Assembly: GCA_030448025.1 (NCBI GenBank)
Contig: JAUJNQ010000004.1
Coordinates: 53,966 to 117,965, forward strand
Source: Acidimicrobiales bacterium
GTDB lineage: Bacteria > Actinomycetota > Acidimicrobiia > Acidimicrobiales > GCA-2861595
Length of the DNA: 64,000 nucleotides
Direction: 5' to 3'
Shown: in pieces, positions 19,660-29,140 of the stretch
Layout: each line of letters opens with the position of its first letter
Numbering within the stretch: the first letter of the stretch is position 1
Position numbers and translations under genes: made by a program
The notes under the pieces: generated by a model
Database searches by the model: none
Told to the model about the DNA's origin: nothing
What the model saw: only the letters and a program-made list of their open reading frames with translations

Positions 19660-20463
19660 GTGACCGGTCCCTTCGTCGCGGGCGACCGAGTTCTTCTCAT
19701 CGACCGCAAGGGGCGTCGCTATCTGGTGACCCTGGTCGCCGGCGGTGAGTTCCACACCCACAACGGCAGGGTTGCCCACGACGATCTGATCGGCCAGGAC
19801 GAGGGTGTCAGGGCCCGTTCCACATCGGGCAGCCGGTTCTCGGCCGTGCGTCCCACGCTTGCCGACTTCGTCCTCGGCATGCCCAGGGGCGCGCAGGTCA
19901 TCTATCCCAAGGACCTCGGTCCGATCCTCATGATGGCCGACGTCTTCGTAGGCGCGCGGATCCTCGAGGCCGGAGTGGGCTCGGGCGCCCTGTCGATGAC
20001 ATTGCTGAGGGCCGGCGCCGAAGTCGTCGGCTACGAGCTGCGCCCCGACTTCGCCGACCGGGCCAGGCGCAACGTGAGCGCCTTCATGGGACCCGACGCC
20101 ATGGAGCGGTACCGGGTGGAGCACCGAGACGCCTATGAGGGGATCGAGGAGACCGGCCTCGACCGGGTGGTCCTCGACCTGCCCGAACCCTGGAAGGTGG
20201 TCAGCCACGCTGGTGCCGCACTCCGTCCGGGGGGCATCCTGTTGGCCTACGTGCCGAGCATCATGCAGGTTGCCCAGCTGAGGGAGGTGTTGGCGGCCAG
20301 CCGATTCGGGATGGCCGAGACTGTCGAAGTCCTGGCGCGGACGTGGCACGTGGAAGGACAGGCCGTGCGGCCCGACCACCGGATGGTCGCTCACACCGGC
20401 TTCTTGAGCTCGGCTCGCCTGATGGCCGACACCTCCCCGGCGACCAGCGAGCCTCAGCCATGA
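19660..20463 (+). CDS. trmI: tRNA (adenine-N1)-methyltransferase (TrmI family)
   Basis: VYPKDLGPILMMADVFVGARILEAGVGSGALSMTLLRAGAEVVGYELR-type motif; DRVVLDLPEPWKVV; GTG start; upstream of mpa as in other actinobacteria. Confidence 0.92.
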   Translation: MTGPFVAGDRVLLIDRKGRRYLVTLVAGGEFHTHNGRVAHDDLIGQDEGVRARSTSGSRFSAVRPTLADFVLGMPRGAQVIYPKDLGPILMMADVFVGARILEAGVGSGALSMTLLRAGAEVVGYELRPDFADRARRNVSAFMGPDAMERYRVEHRDAYEGIEETGLDRVVLDLPEPWKVVSHAGAALRPGGILLAYVPSIMQVAQLREVLAASRFGMAETVEVLARTWHVEGQAVRPDHRMVAHTGFLSSARLMADTSPATSEPQP

Positions 20464-20476
20464 ATCAACCGCAGCC

Positions 20477-21646
20477 ATGAATCTCCTCGACCTGGCGATC
20501 GTCGCCATCGTGGCCGTGGTCGCCCTTGGCGCCTACCGTCTGGGCTTCGTCGCCAGAGCCCTTTCCTGGTTGGGACTGGCTCTCGGCATCTTCTTGGCCG
20601 CCCGCTTCCTCCCGGCGGCGGTGTCGCTGATCGGGGGCAGCTCGGGGGCCAAGCTGCTCACCGCCGTCGGCGTCCTCCTCGGCGGGGCGTTCCTCGGTCA
20701 GGGGCTCGGCCTGCTGCTCGGTGCTTCGCTCCGACGTTTCGTGCCGCGGGGCCCACTGCGCACCGTGGACAGCGTGGTGGGGGCGATGGTGGGTGTCGTC
20801 GGCGTCCTGACCGCCGTGTGGCTGCTGTTGCCCTCGCTGGCCGTGGTTCCCGGCACTGCTGCCAACCAGACCCACAACTCCTCCATCGCCCGGGCCTTGG
20901 ACGCCCTGCCCCAGCCCCCGAACACCCTGCAGTCCCTCCGGCGCCTGGTGGGCGACACGGGCTTCCCCCGTGTCTTCGAGACGCTGCGTCCTGCGCCTCA
21001 GACCGGACCACCCCCGGCTGCCAGCGGTCTGCCGCCGGCGCTGCTGGCCCGTGTGTCCGCCTCGACGGTGAAGGTGACCGGGGTCGCCTGCCAACGGATC
21101 CAGGATGGCAGTGGCTTTGCCGCCGGGCCCGACACCATCGTCACCAACGCCCACGTCGTCGCAGGTGAGCGCCCCGGCCGGACCCAGGTCATCAGGCCCG
21201 ACGGTCGCCGGCTGCCCGCCTCGGTGGTCGTGTTCGACCCCGACCGGGACCTCGCCGTCCTTCGGGTGACCGGCCTGGGCCAACAACCCATAGGGATCGG
21301 CACTGGGTCGGTGGGCTCCGAGGGGGCGGTCTTCGGCCATCCCGGTGGCCAGGAGCAGGTCAGGGCGGCGCCGGCTGCGGTGCGCCGGCGAATAAACGCG
21401 CTGGGCCGGGACATCTACGACGCCAGCTCGACACGACGGGACGTCTTCGTGCTGGCCGCCAGCCTTCGTCCCGGGGACTCGGGAGGGGCGCTGGTGAACC
21501 CGTCGGGCAACGTGATGGGCGTGGCCTTCGCCATTGCCCCGGACCGTCCGGGGACTTCCTACGCCGTCACGGACAAGGAGCTGCGTGCGGTGCTGTCAGT
21601 GCCCAGATCCGGTCCGGTGGCCACCGGGCCCTGTCTTACCGACTAA
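20477..21646 (+). CDS. CvpA-domain trypsin-like serine protease (MarP-like)
   Basis: N-terminal CvpA-like TM region; SGFAAGPDTIVTNAHVVAG, DPDRDLAVLRV, LRPGDSGGALVN triad motifs. Confidence 0.88.
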   Translation: MNLLDLAIVAIVAVVALGAYRLGFVARALSWLGLALGIFLAARFLPAAVSLIGGSSGAKLLTAVGVLLGGAFLGQGLGLLLGASLRRFVPRGPLRTVDSVVGAMVGVVGVLTAVWLLLPSLAVVPGTAANQTHNSSIARALDALPQPPNTLQSLRRLVGDTGFPRVFETLRPAPQTGPPPAASGLPPALLARVSASTVKVTGVACQRIQDGSGFAAGPDTIVTNAHVVAGERPGRTQVIRPDGRRLPASVVVFDPDRDLAVLRVTGLGQQPIGIGTGSVGSEGAVFGHPGGQEQVRAAPAAVRRRINALGRDIYDASSTRRDVFVLAASLRPGDSGGALVNPSGNVMGVAFAIAPDRPGTSYAVTDKELRAVLSVPRSGPVATGPCLTD

Positions 21647-21697
21647 GAGCCCATGGATTGAGGGCCCAGCGACTGGGGGCCCAGCGACCGAGGTAAC

Positions 21698-21934
21698 TCA
21701 GTCGACCTCGATGAAGATGCACTCGCCGGGGCACTCCTCGGCGGACTCGATGGTGGCGTCCTCCATGCCCGAAGGCACCTTGGCCAGACCCTCGGGGCCG
21801 CCCGGGTCGCTGTAGACCTTGTCGCCTTCCTTTACATAGGCGAGCCCGTCGTCGAGCAGCGTGAACACCGACGGCGCGATCTCCTCGCACAAGCCGTCAC
21901 CGGTACAGAGATCCTGATCGATCCAGACCTTCAT
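21698..21934 (-). CDS. Small ferredoxin (Fdx, single cluster type)
   Basis: MKVWIDQDLCTGDGLCEEIAPSVF...SAEECPGECIFIE. Confidence 0.9.
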   Translation of the reverse strand: MKVWIDQDLCTGDGLCEEIAPSVFTLLDDGLAYVKEGDKVYSDPGGPEGLAKVPSGMEDATIESAEECPGECIFIEVD

Positions 21935-22091
21935 TGCACTCGCCTCTCCTGAACGGGGACCCCTCACGCTACCGACCGTCCGGGACCTCCGTCAATAATC
22001 GCGGGCTCGGCGGGTGAAACTCGACTCGGGTCGACCGGGGGGCCGGCCGGGGCGTGTATGGTCGAACCGGTACCGTCCGAGGCGAGAGGAG

Positions 22092-23867
22092 GTGGTCCCG
22101 ATCGCTGACTCCGACGACAGAAGACGGTTTGTCTCCGGTCAGGGTGAGGCCGCTCGGCTCCGGGAGCACGTCAAGGCCCTCGAGGAAGAGATTCTCCACC
22201 TGCGCCGGCGGTTGCAGGAAGCACCGCGGCGAGTGCGCGCCCTCGAGGAGAAGCTGCTCGAGACCAAGGGCCAGCTGGCCCAGGCGGTCTCGCAGAACGA
22301 GAAGCTCACCTACACGCTGCGCGAGGCCCGTGACCACATCACTGCCCTGCGGGACGAGGTCGAGAAGCTCACCCAGCCGCCCTCTGCCTACGGCACGTTC
22401 CTCGGCGTCAACGACGACGGCACGGCCGACGTGTTCTCCGCAGGGCGCAAGATGCGGGTGGCCCTCCACCCTGCCCTCGACGACGAGGAGCTCCGCAGGG
22501 GCCAGGAGGTAGTCCTCAACGAATCGCTCAACATCGTCCTGGCCCGCGAACAGGAGATCGCCGGTGAGGTCGTGACCCTGAAGGAGGTGCTGGAGGACGG
22601 CCGGCGTGCTCTCATCGTCGGCCGCGCCGACGAGGAGCGGGCGGCGGAGCTCTCCGACGTGCTGGTCGGGGAGCGTCTGCGCGCCGGTGACAGCATGCTC
22701 ATGGATCCACGCACCGGCCTGCTCCTCGAGCGCCTGCCCCGACCCGAGGTCGAAGAGCTGGTGCTGGAGGAGGTACCCGACATCTCCTACGAGGACGTGG
22801 GGGGCTTGGACGACCAGATCGAGGCCATCACCGACGCCGTGGAGCTGCCCTTCGTTCACCGTGAGCTCTTCGTCGAGCACGAGTTGCCGGCGCCGAAGGG
22901 GATCCTGCTCTACGGACCGCCCGGCTGCGGCAAGACGCTGATCGCCAAGGCGGTGGCCAACTCGCTGGCCAAGAAGGTCGCCGAGGTGACGGCCGACGCC
23001 AAGACCCGTAGCTACTTCCTCAACATCAAGGGTCCGGAGCTGCTCAACAAGTACGTGGGAGAGACCGAGCGCCAGATCCGCCTGGTGTTCCAGCGGGCGC
23101 GGGAGAAGTCCGAGGAAGGCGTGCCCGTCATCGTGTTCTTCGACGAGATGGACTCCCTCTTCCGCACTCGGGGCAGCGGCATCTCCTCGGACATGGAGTC
23201 CACCGTGGTGCCCCAGCTCCTCGCCGAGATCGATGGAGTCGAGGCGCTGAAGAACGTCATCGTGATCGGTGCCTCCAACCGGGAGGACCTCATCGACCCC
23301 GCCATCCTGCGACCCGGCCGCCTGGACGTGAAGATCAAGATCGAGCGGCCCGACGAGGCGGCAGCAGGCCAGATCTTCTCCCGATACCTCACGGCCGGCC
23401 TGCCTCTGGACGCCGATGAGGTCGATTCCCTCGGGGGCGGAGACCGGCACAAGGCGGTGCGGGTCATGATCGAGCGCACCGTCGAGGAGATGTACCGCGA
23501 CGACGAGGACAATCGGTTCATAGAGGTCACCTATCAAAACGGTGACAAAGAGGTCATGTACTTCAAGGACTTTGCGTCGGGCGCCATGATCGAGAACATC
23601 GTGCGCCGAGCGAAGAAGCTGTCCATCAAGCGCCAGATCGCCAAGGACGGCAAGGGCATCCGCCTGGACGACCTGCTGGTCTCGATCAGGCAGGAGTACA
23701 AGGAGCACGAGGACCTGCCCAACTCCACCAACCCCGACGACTGGGCAAAGATCTCGGGCAAGAAGGGCGAGCGCATCGTCTTCCTGCGGGTCCTGCAGTC
23801 CGAGGGCAGCGGCGAACCCACCGGGGGACGAGCCATCGAGCGGGTGGGGACGGGCCAGTACCTCTGA
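22092..23867 (+). CDS. arc: Proteasome-associated AAA ATPase ARC/Mpa
   Basis: N-terminal coiled coil, OB region, [19 protein letters not shown], ends GTGQYL (20S-docking C-terminus); GTG start at 22092. Confidence 0.95.
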   Translation: MVPIADSDDRRRFVSGQGEAARLREHVKALEEEILHLRRRLQEAPRRVRALEEKLLETKGQLAQAVSQNEKLTYTLREARDHITALRDEVEKLTQPPSAYGTFLGVNDDGTADVFSAGRKMRVALHPALDDEELRRGQEVVLNESLNIVLAREQEIAGEVVTLKEVLEDGRRALIVGRADEERAAELSDVLVGERLRAGDSMLMDPRTGLLLERLPRPEVEELVLEEVPDISYEDVGGLDDQIEAITDAVELPFVHRELFVEHELPAPKGILLYGPPGCGKTLIAKAVANSLAKKVAEVTADAKTRSYFLNIKGPELLNKYVGETERQIRLVFQRAREKSEEGVPVIVFFDEMDSLFRTRGSGISSDMESTVVPQLLAEIDGVEALKNVIVIGASNREDLIDPAILRPGRLDVKIKIERPDEAAAGQIFSRYLTAGLPLDADEVDSLGGGDRHKAVRVMIERTVEEMYRDDEDNRFIEVTYQNGDKEVMYFKDFASGAMIENIVRRAKKLSIKRQIAKDGKGIRLDDLLVSIRQEYKEHEDLPNSTNPDDWAKISGKKGERIVFLRVLQSEGSGEPTGGRAIERVGTGQYL

Positions 23868-23875
23868 GGCCGCCG

Positions 23876-24721
23876 GTGCAGAAGAGGCCGTTGGAGCTGC
23901 CCTCGGGCGGCCTTTCTCCCAGCTTCGAACGCGGTGAGATCACCTTCATCGGTACGGCGACCGTGCTCTTGCGCTACGCCGGGTTCACGATCCTGACCGA
24001 CCCCAACTTCCTGCACGCCGGTGAGCACGCCTACCTCGGTCTGGGCCTGCGGTCCAAGCGGCTCACCTCTCCGGCCATGACGATCGCCGACCTGCCTCCA
24101 CTCGACTTGGTCGTGTTGTCTCATCATCACGGGGATCACTTCGACAGGGTGGCGGCCAAGGGGCTCCACAAGGACGTCCCCATCGTCACCGAGCCCCACG
24201 CCAGCAAGAAGCTGCGCAGCCAGGGCTTTCGGGCACCGGTGGCCCTCGACACCTGGCAGACCCAGGTCGTGGTACGGGGCCAGGCACGACTTCGAGTGAC
24301 GGCCATGCCGGGCAAGCATGCCCCGCAGCCCCTTCGTTTCCTGCTTCCTCCGGTCATGGGCTCGCTGCTCGAGTTCCACGAAGGAGAAGACCTCAAGTTC
24401 GTCCTCTACATCACCGGCGACACGCTGATGGACGAGCAACTGCACGAGATTCCTCGCCGGTATCCCGACATCGACCTGTGCCTCATCCACCTGGGCGGCA
24501 CCAAGGTGGCGGGAATCCTTCTCACCATGGACGCCAGCCAGGGTGTGCGCGCGCTTCAGGTGGTCCGACCGCGCTCTGCCATGCCGATCCACTACGACGA
24601 CTACACCGTGTTCAAGTCCCCGCTGGAGGACTTCAAGCAGGCCGCGGCCGCCGCTGACCTTGGCACGGAGATCCACTACGTCGCCCGAGGGGACACCCAC
24701 CGCTTCGAGATGGCCCGCTGA
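23876..24721 (+). CDS. MBL-fold metallohydrolase (UlaG/COG2220-like)
   Basis: FIGTATVLLRYAGFTILTDPNFLH, VLSHHHGDHFD, VLYITGDTLMDEQ. Confidence 0.88.
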   Translation: MQKRPLELPSGGLSPSFERGEITFIGTATVLLRYAGFTILTDPNFLHAGEHAYLGLGLRSKRLTSPAMTIADLPPLDLVVLSHHHGDHFDRVAAKGLHKDVPIVTEPHASKKLRSQGFRAPVALDTWQTQVVVRGQARLRVTAMPGKHAPQPLRFLLPPVMGSLLEFHEGEDLKFVLYITGDTLMDEQLHEIPRRYPDIDLCLIHLGGTKVAGILLTMDASQGVRALQVVRPRSAMPIHYDDYTVFKSPLEDFKQAAAAADLGTEIHYVARGDTHRFEMAR

Positions 24722-24789
24722 CCGAGCGGCGCGGCGGCCGCGGGACAAGGTGTGTTCCCGCTCCAGGCTGCCGGGGCTAGGGTCGATCC

Positions 24790-26280
24790 GTGGCCATCCC
24801 CAAGGTCTGCGGCATCGAGACGGAGTACGGCATCGTGCTGCGCGGCTCGGGTGATTCCAATCCCATCGCCGCCTCGTCGGTGCTCATCAACGCCTACGTG
24901 AGCGAGCTGCAGCGCAGGGTGGGATGGGATTTCGAGGACGAGTCTCCCGGCAACGACGCTCGGGGGTTCGCCCGCGAGGGGTCAATGCCGCCCGAGGTCG
25001 AGACCCACCTGGTGAACGCCGTGCTCACCAACGGCGCTCGCTACTACGTGGACCACGCCCATCCCGAGTTCTCGACTCCCGAGTGCGCCGATCCTCTCCA
25101 GTGTGTTCGCTACGACAAGGCCGGGGAGCGGATCCTGGCTCGGTCGATGGAGGCGGCGGCGAAGGCCCTGCCGATGGGCCAGGACATCGTGGTCTACAAG
25201 AACAACTCGGATCGCAAGGGAAACTCCTACGGCTGCCACGAGAACTACCTGATGGACCGCCAGGCGCCGTTCCCCCGCATCGTGCGTCACGTCATGCCCC
25301 ATTTCATCACCCGCCAGATCTACACCGGAGCGGGAAAGGTGGGCACCGAGACCCCTCAGCCCCGGGGCCGCGAGGTCTCCTTCCAGCTCACGCAGCGGGC
25401 CGACTTCTTCGAGGAGGAGGTGGGCCTCGAGACCACGCTCAAGCGACCCATCATCAACACCCGCGACGAGCCCCATGCCGACGCCCAGAAGTACCGCCGC
25501 CTCCATGTGATCGTGGGCGACGCGAACCTGGCCGAGGTCTCCACCTTCTTGAAGGTCGGGGTCACCGTCATCGTGCTGTGCATGATCGAGGACGACTGGT
25601 TCGCCGACAAGGACTTCTCCTTCGCCTCACCCGTGCAGGCGCTAAGGCGCATCTCCTGCGACCTCGACCTGAGCGAGGCGCTGCCGCTCGCCGACGGGCG
25701 CACCGCCACTGCTCTGGACATCCAATGGGAGTACCTCGACCTGGCCCGCAAGTACGCCGAGGAGCGCGGGTTGGGCGGGGTGGGAGAAGACGTGGGCGCG
25801 GAGGTGCTGCACCGATGGGAGGGCGTGCTGAGCGGCCTGGAGACCGATCCCATGTCCCTCGCCGACCAGCTGGACTGGGTAGCCAAGTACCGCCTGATCG
25901 ACGGGTACCGTCAGCGCCACGACCTGTCCTGGTCCGATCCCAAGCTGGCGGCCATGGACCTGCAGTACCACGACGTGCGCCCGAGCCGGTCGTTGTTCGC
26001 CAAGCTCCCGATGCAGCGATTGGTCACCGAGGAGTCGGTGATCGAGGCCATCACCGAGCCTCCCCCCGACACCCGGGCCTATTTCCGGGGTCGGTGCCTG
26101 CAGCGCTGGGCATCGTCCATCTCGGCGGCGAACTGGGACTCTTTGGTGTTCGACCTCGGCACCGACCCCCTGCGCCGCGTCCCGATGATGGAACCGCTCA
26201 GGGGCACCGCGGCCATGGTCGATAGCTTGTTGGAGCGATGCTCGGAGCCAGCCGAGCTGTTGGATCTCTTGGGTTCTTAG
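24790..26280 (+). CDS. dop: Pup deamidase/depupylase Dop
   Basis: MAIPKVCGIETEYGIVLRGSGDSNPIAASSVLINAYV; upstream of pup. Confidence 0.97.
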   Translation: MAIPKVCGIETEYGIVLRGSGDSNPIAASSVLINAYVSELQRRVGWDFEDESPGNDARGFAREGSMPPEVETHLVNAVLTNGARYYVDHAHPEFSTPECADPLQCVRYDKAGERILARSMEAAAKALPMGQDIVVYKNNSDRKGNSYGCHENYLMDRQAPFPRIVRHVMPHFITRQIYTGAGKVGTETPQPRGREVSFQLTQRADFFEEEVGLETTLKRPIINTRDEPHADAQKYRRLHVIVGDANLAEVSTFLKVGVTVIVLCMIEDDWFADKDFSFASPVQALRRISCDLDLSEALPLADGRTATALDIQWEYLDLARKYAEERGLGGVGEDVGAEVLHRWEGVLSGLETDPMSLADQLDWVAKYRLIDGYRQRHDLSWSDPKLAAMDLQYHDVRPSRSLFAKLPMQRLVTEESVIEAITEPPPDTRAYFRGRCLQRWASSISAANWDSLVFDLGTDPLRRVPMMEPLRGTAAMVDSLLERCSEPAELLDLLGS

Positions 26281-26294
26281 TCCTTAGGAGGAGC

Positions 26295-26492
26295 ATGACG
26301 GAGAGAGAGCAAAGAAGAAGGCCGACACCCGCCCGGAGGGTCGAAGAGGTTGAGGACGTCGCGCCCGTTCCCTCTGAGCAGGGCGAGAAGATAAAGGCCG
26401 AATTAGACGAGTTGCTGGACGAAATAGATGAGGTGCTAGAGGAGAATGCGGAGGATTTTGTTCGAAGCTACGTGCAGAAAGGCGGCCAGTAG
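26295..26492 (+). CDS. pup: Prokaryotic ubiquitin-like protein Pup
   Basis: 65-aa acidic protein ending ENAEDFVRSYVQKGGQ; AGGAGG Shine-Dalgarno just upstream. Confidence 0.97.
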   Translation: MTEREQRRRPTPARRVEEVEDVAPVPSEQGEKIKAELDELLDEIDEVLEENAEDFVRSYVQKGGQ

Positions 26493-26530
26493 CTACCTCC
26501 ATAGTCTAAAATCCGATCGGTCTTCACTGC

Positions 26531-26559
26531 TTGCTTGCGAACGTGCGTTCGAGTAGCAT
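26531..26559 (+). promoter_or_regulatory. Putative promoter: TTGCTT (-35) - 17 bp - TAGCAT (-10)
   Basis: 26531-26536 and 26554-26559; the -10 ends 6 nt before the GTG start at 26566, predicting a leaderless mRNA. Confidence 0.5.
26537..26552. promoter_or_regulatory. Putative LexA/SOS box
   Basis: GCGAACGTGCGTTCGA matches TCGAAC-N4-GTTCGA except at the first base. Confidence 0.6.
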
Positions 26560-26565
26560 ATCTGC

Positions 26566-27138
26566 GTGAAGCGATGCAAGAAATGTGGAGAGTGGAAGCC
26601 GACAAGTGAGTTTTACCGGTCTGCGGAAATGCGGGATGGCTATCGGAACGATTGCAAGATGTGCAACCTTGCCGCCAAGGCAGCGAGATACAAGGCGGAT
26701 CCCCAGCCGTGCATCGACCGGGTGAAGCGATGGCAGCAGGAGAACCCTGAGCGCCTGAATGCCAGTCGTCGTAGTAGGCGTGAACTGCCCGAGGTCAGGC
26801 GGCGGGAACGAGCTGCCCACCTCATGCGCAAGTACGGCATCACGATAGAGCAGTATGAAGAGATGCTCGAGGCGCAAGAGGGTGGGTGCGCTATCTGCGG
26901 AAGACCGCCTCGCCCCGACGTAGCGCTCCATATCGATCATGAGCACACATCGGGCCGCGTTCGCGGTTTGCTCTGCTTTTCTTGCAATGCGGCTCTCGGG
27001 TATTTCGGTGACGACGGTGACCGGTTGGTGATGGCCGCGGCATACCTGGGCCCGGTAACGAAGGACCCGGAGCTCGTCAAGAGGTTGGCGGAGTTGAAGC
27101 AAGGAGCTCACGGCCAAGGGCGGCTAGCCGGCGTCTGA
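26566..27138 (+). CDS. Recombination endonuclease VII / HNH-family endonuclease
   Basis: [19 protein letters not shown]...[30 protein letters not shown] signature. Confidence 0.92.
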   Translation: MKRCKKCGEWKPTSEFYRSAEMRDGYRNDCKMCNLAAKAARYKADPQPCIDRVKRWQQENPERLNASRRSRRELPEVRRRERAAHLMRKYGITIEQYEEMLEAQEGGCAICGRPPRPDVALHIDHEHTSGRVRGLLCFSCNAALGYFGDDGDRLVMAAAYLGPVTKDPELVKRLAELKQGAHGQGRLAGV

Positions 27139-27283
27139 CCGACGACGTAGCTGCGGATATTCTCACGAATGCTCCGGCGGTAATGCTCCGTGCGGGCCCA
27201 CGCCCGGTTTCGGGAGAGGACAAGGGCCCGCGCCCTGGACGCCGCCGGAGCCTGTCAGGCCACCAACTAGCCTGCCGCCGGAG

Positions 27284-28075
27284 ATGACGCTTCCTATGTT
27301 CCCGCCCACCGACGACCCCGGGCCGAGCTTCAGCCACCTGCTGCGCCGCCTGCAGGGGGACCCGGCGGCCTTCCAGGTGGACGAGTCGCTGGTGGTGCAC
27401 GCCACCACGATCGTGGCCTTCCGCTACGCCGATGGGGTGGTGATGGTCGGCGACCGCCGAGCCACGGCCGGCTCCACCATCGCCCACCGCCACATGGACA
27501 AGGTGTACCCGGCCGATCGCCACTCGGGCGTGGCCATCGCAGGCGCCGCCGGACAGGCCATGGAACTGGTGAAGCTCTTCCAGCTCCAACTGGAGCACTA
27601 CGAGAAGGTCGAAGGCTCGGCGCTCAGCCTGGAGGGGAAGGCCAACCAGCTGGCCCAGATGATCCGTCAGAACATGCCCATGGCCATGCAGGGCCTGGCC
27701 GTGTTGCCCATCTTCGGCGGCTACGACGTGCGGCGGGGGACAGGGCGCATCTTCGCCTACGACCTCACGGGCGGGCGCTACGAGGAGACCGACTACCACG
27801 CCGACGGCTCCGGCGGCCGGGACGCCCGCACCACCGTCAAGCTCGGCTACAAGGAAGGGATGGAACGCGAGGCCGCCATCGAGCTGGGCATCCAGAGCCT
27901 GTACGAGGCCGCCGAGGAGGACTCGGCCACAGGGGGGCCTGACCCGGTACGAGGCATCTACCCGGTCGTCGCCACCATCACCAGGGACGGCTTCGAGAAG
28001 GTTCCCGAGGAGGACGTGGCCGCCCGGTTCCATGCCCTCATCGAGCGCAGGACGGCCGAGGGGCGCAAACCATAA
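27284..28075 (+). CDS. prcB: 20S proteasome beta subunit (with propeptide)
   Basis: 40-aa propeptide ending VVHA before TTIVAFRYADGVVMVGDRRATAG; predicted Thr1 at codon starting 27404. Confidence 0.97.
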   Translation: MTLPMFPPTDDPGPSFSHLLRRLQGDPAAFQVDESLVVHATTIVAFRYADGVVMVGDRRATAGSTIAHRHMDKVYPADRHSGVAIAGAAGQAMELVKLFQLQLEHYEKVEGSALSLEGKANQLAQMIRQNMPMAMQGLAVLPIFGGYDVRRGTGRIFAYDLTGGRYEETDYHADGSGGRDARTTVKLGYKEGMEREAAIELGIQSLYEAAEEDSATGGPDPVRGIYPVVATITRDGFEKVPEEDVAARFHALIERRTAEGRKP

Positions 28076-28077
28076 CC

Positions 28078-28776
28078 ATGAGCATGCCCTTCTACGTCGC
28101 TCCCGAGCAGATGATGAAGGACAAGGCCGACTATGCCCGGAAGGGCATCGCCCGGGGTCGGTCGCTGATGGGCGTGGTGTACTCCGGGGGCATCCTTCTG
28201 GCGGCCGAGAATCCCTCTCGTACCCTGCACAAGGTGAGCGAGATCTACGACCGCATAGCCTTCGCCGGGGCGGGGAAGTACAGCGAGTACGACCAGCTCC
28301 GGGTGGCCGGGGTGCGTCACGCGGACACCAAGGGCTACGCCTACAGCCGGGAGGACGTGGACGCTCGGTCGCTGGCCAACGCCTACGCCCAGCTCATCGG
28401 ACAGGTCTTCACCCACGACGTCAAGCCCTTGGAGGTCGAGATCCTGGTGGCCGAGGTCGGCCCCGGGGCAGAGAGCTCCAGAGAGGCAACCGGCGGCGAC
28501 CAGCTCTACCACATCCTCTACGACGGCACCGTGGTCGACGAGGACCACCTGAGCGTGCTCGGGGGCGAGTCCGAAGGCATCCAGGAGCGGATGGAGTCCG
28601 CCTACGTCGAGGGATGGTCGCTGGCCGACGCCTTGAACGGCGCCGTGGCCGCGCTAGGGGGGGATGGGCGCAGCATCGAGCCCGCCGACCTGGAGGTTGC
28701 CGTACTGGAGCGGGACAAAGGGCGGCGCGCTTTTCGCCGGATCAAGGACGAGGAGCTCGTCAGCCTGCTCGGGTGA
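28078..28776 (+). CDS. prcA: 20S proteasome alpha subunit
   Basis: MSMPFYVAPEQMMKDKADYARKGIARGRSLMGVVYSGGILLAAENPSRTLHKVSEIYDRIAFA. Confidence 0.97.
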   Translation: MSMPFYVAPEQMMKDKADYARKGIARGRSLMGVVYSGGILLAAENPSRTLHKVSEIYDRIAFAGAGKYSEYDQLRVAGVRHADTKGYAYSREDVDARSLANAYAQLIGQVFTHDVKPLEVEILVAEVGPGAESSREATGGDQLYHILYDGTVVDEDHLSVLGGESEGIQERMESAYVEGWSLADALNGAVAALGGDGRSIEPADLEVAVLERDKGRRAFRRIKDEELVSLLG

Positions 28777-29107
28777 GCGCCAGTAACAGCACCGAAGTCA
28801 GGACCAGGATGGCGAGCGCCAGCCTGGCGGGCGTGCCGAGGAACGGTTGCATCGCCGCCCCGTCATCGGGCCCGCCCATCTCCACAGCGCCGTCGTCGTG
28901 ACTGACCCTTGACTGATACTCGTCGGCGCTGAGGAGTGCCCTGGCCAACTGCACGTCCTCCTCGCCTACGTAGAGGTGGACCTCGCCGGGGAGCGGGTAC
29001 GGACCGCCGAGCGGAGGGCGCACCTCGGTGAAGATGCCGTCCGACCCCAGCCGGGCCGTGATCACTCGAGCGTGGAACTCGTGCTGCACGCAGAGCAAGT
29101 GCACCAT
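28760..29107 (-). CDS. Small tail-anchored protein of unknown function
   Basis: 115 aa, C-terminal [24 protein letters not shown]; opposite orientation between prcA and pafA, 3' end overlaps prcA. Confidence 0.6.
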   Translation of the reverse strand: MVHLLCVQHEFHARVITARLGSDGIFTEVRPPLGGPYPLPGEVHLYVGEEDVQLARALLSADEYQSRVSHDDGAVEMGGPDDGAAMQPFLGTPARLALAILVLTSVLLLALTRAG

Positions 29108-29140
29108 GCGGGTCACGCCCCGAACGGTACCGTGGAGCCG

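Noticed and set aside
21969-23708. 579-aa minus-strand ORF
   Set aside because: Antisense shadow of the Mpa/ARC ATPase.
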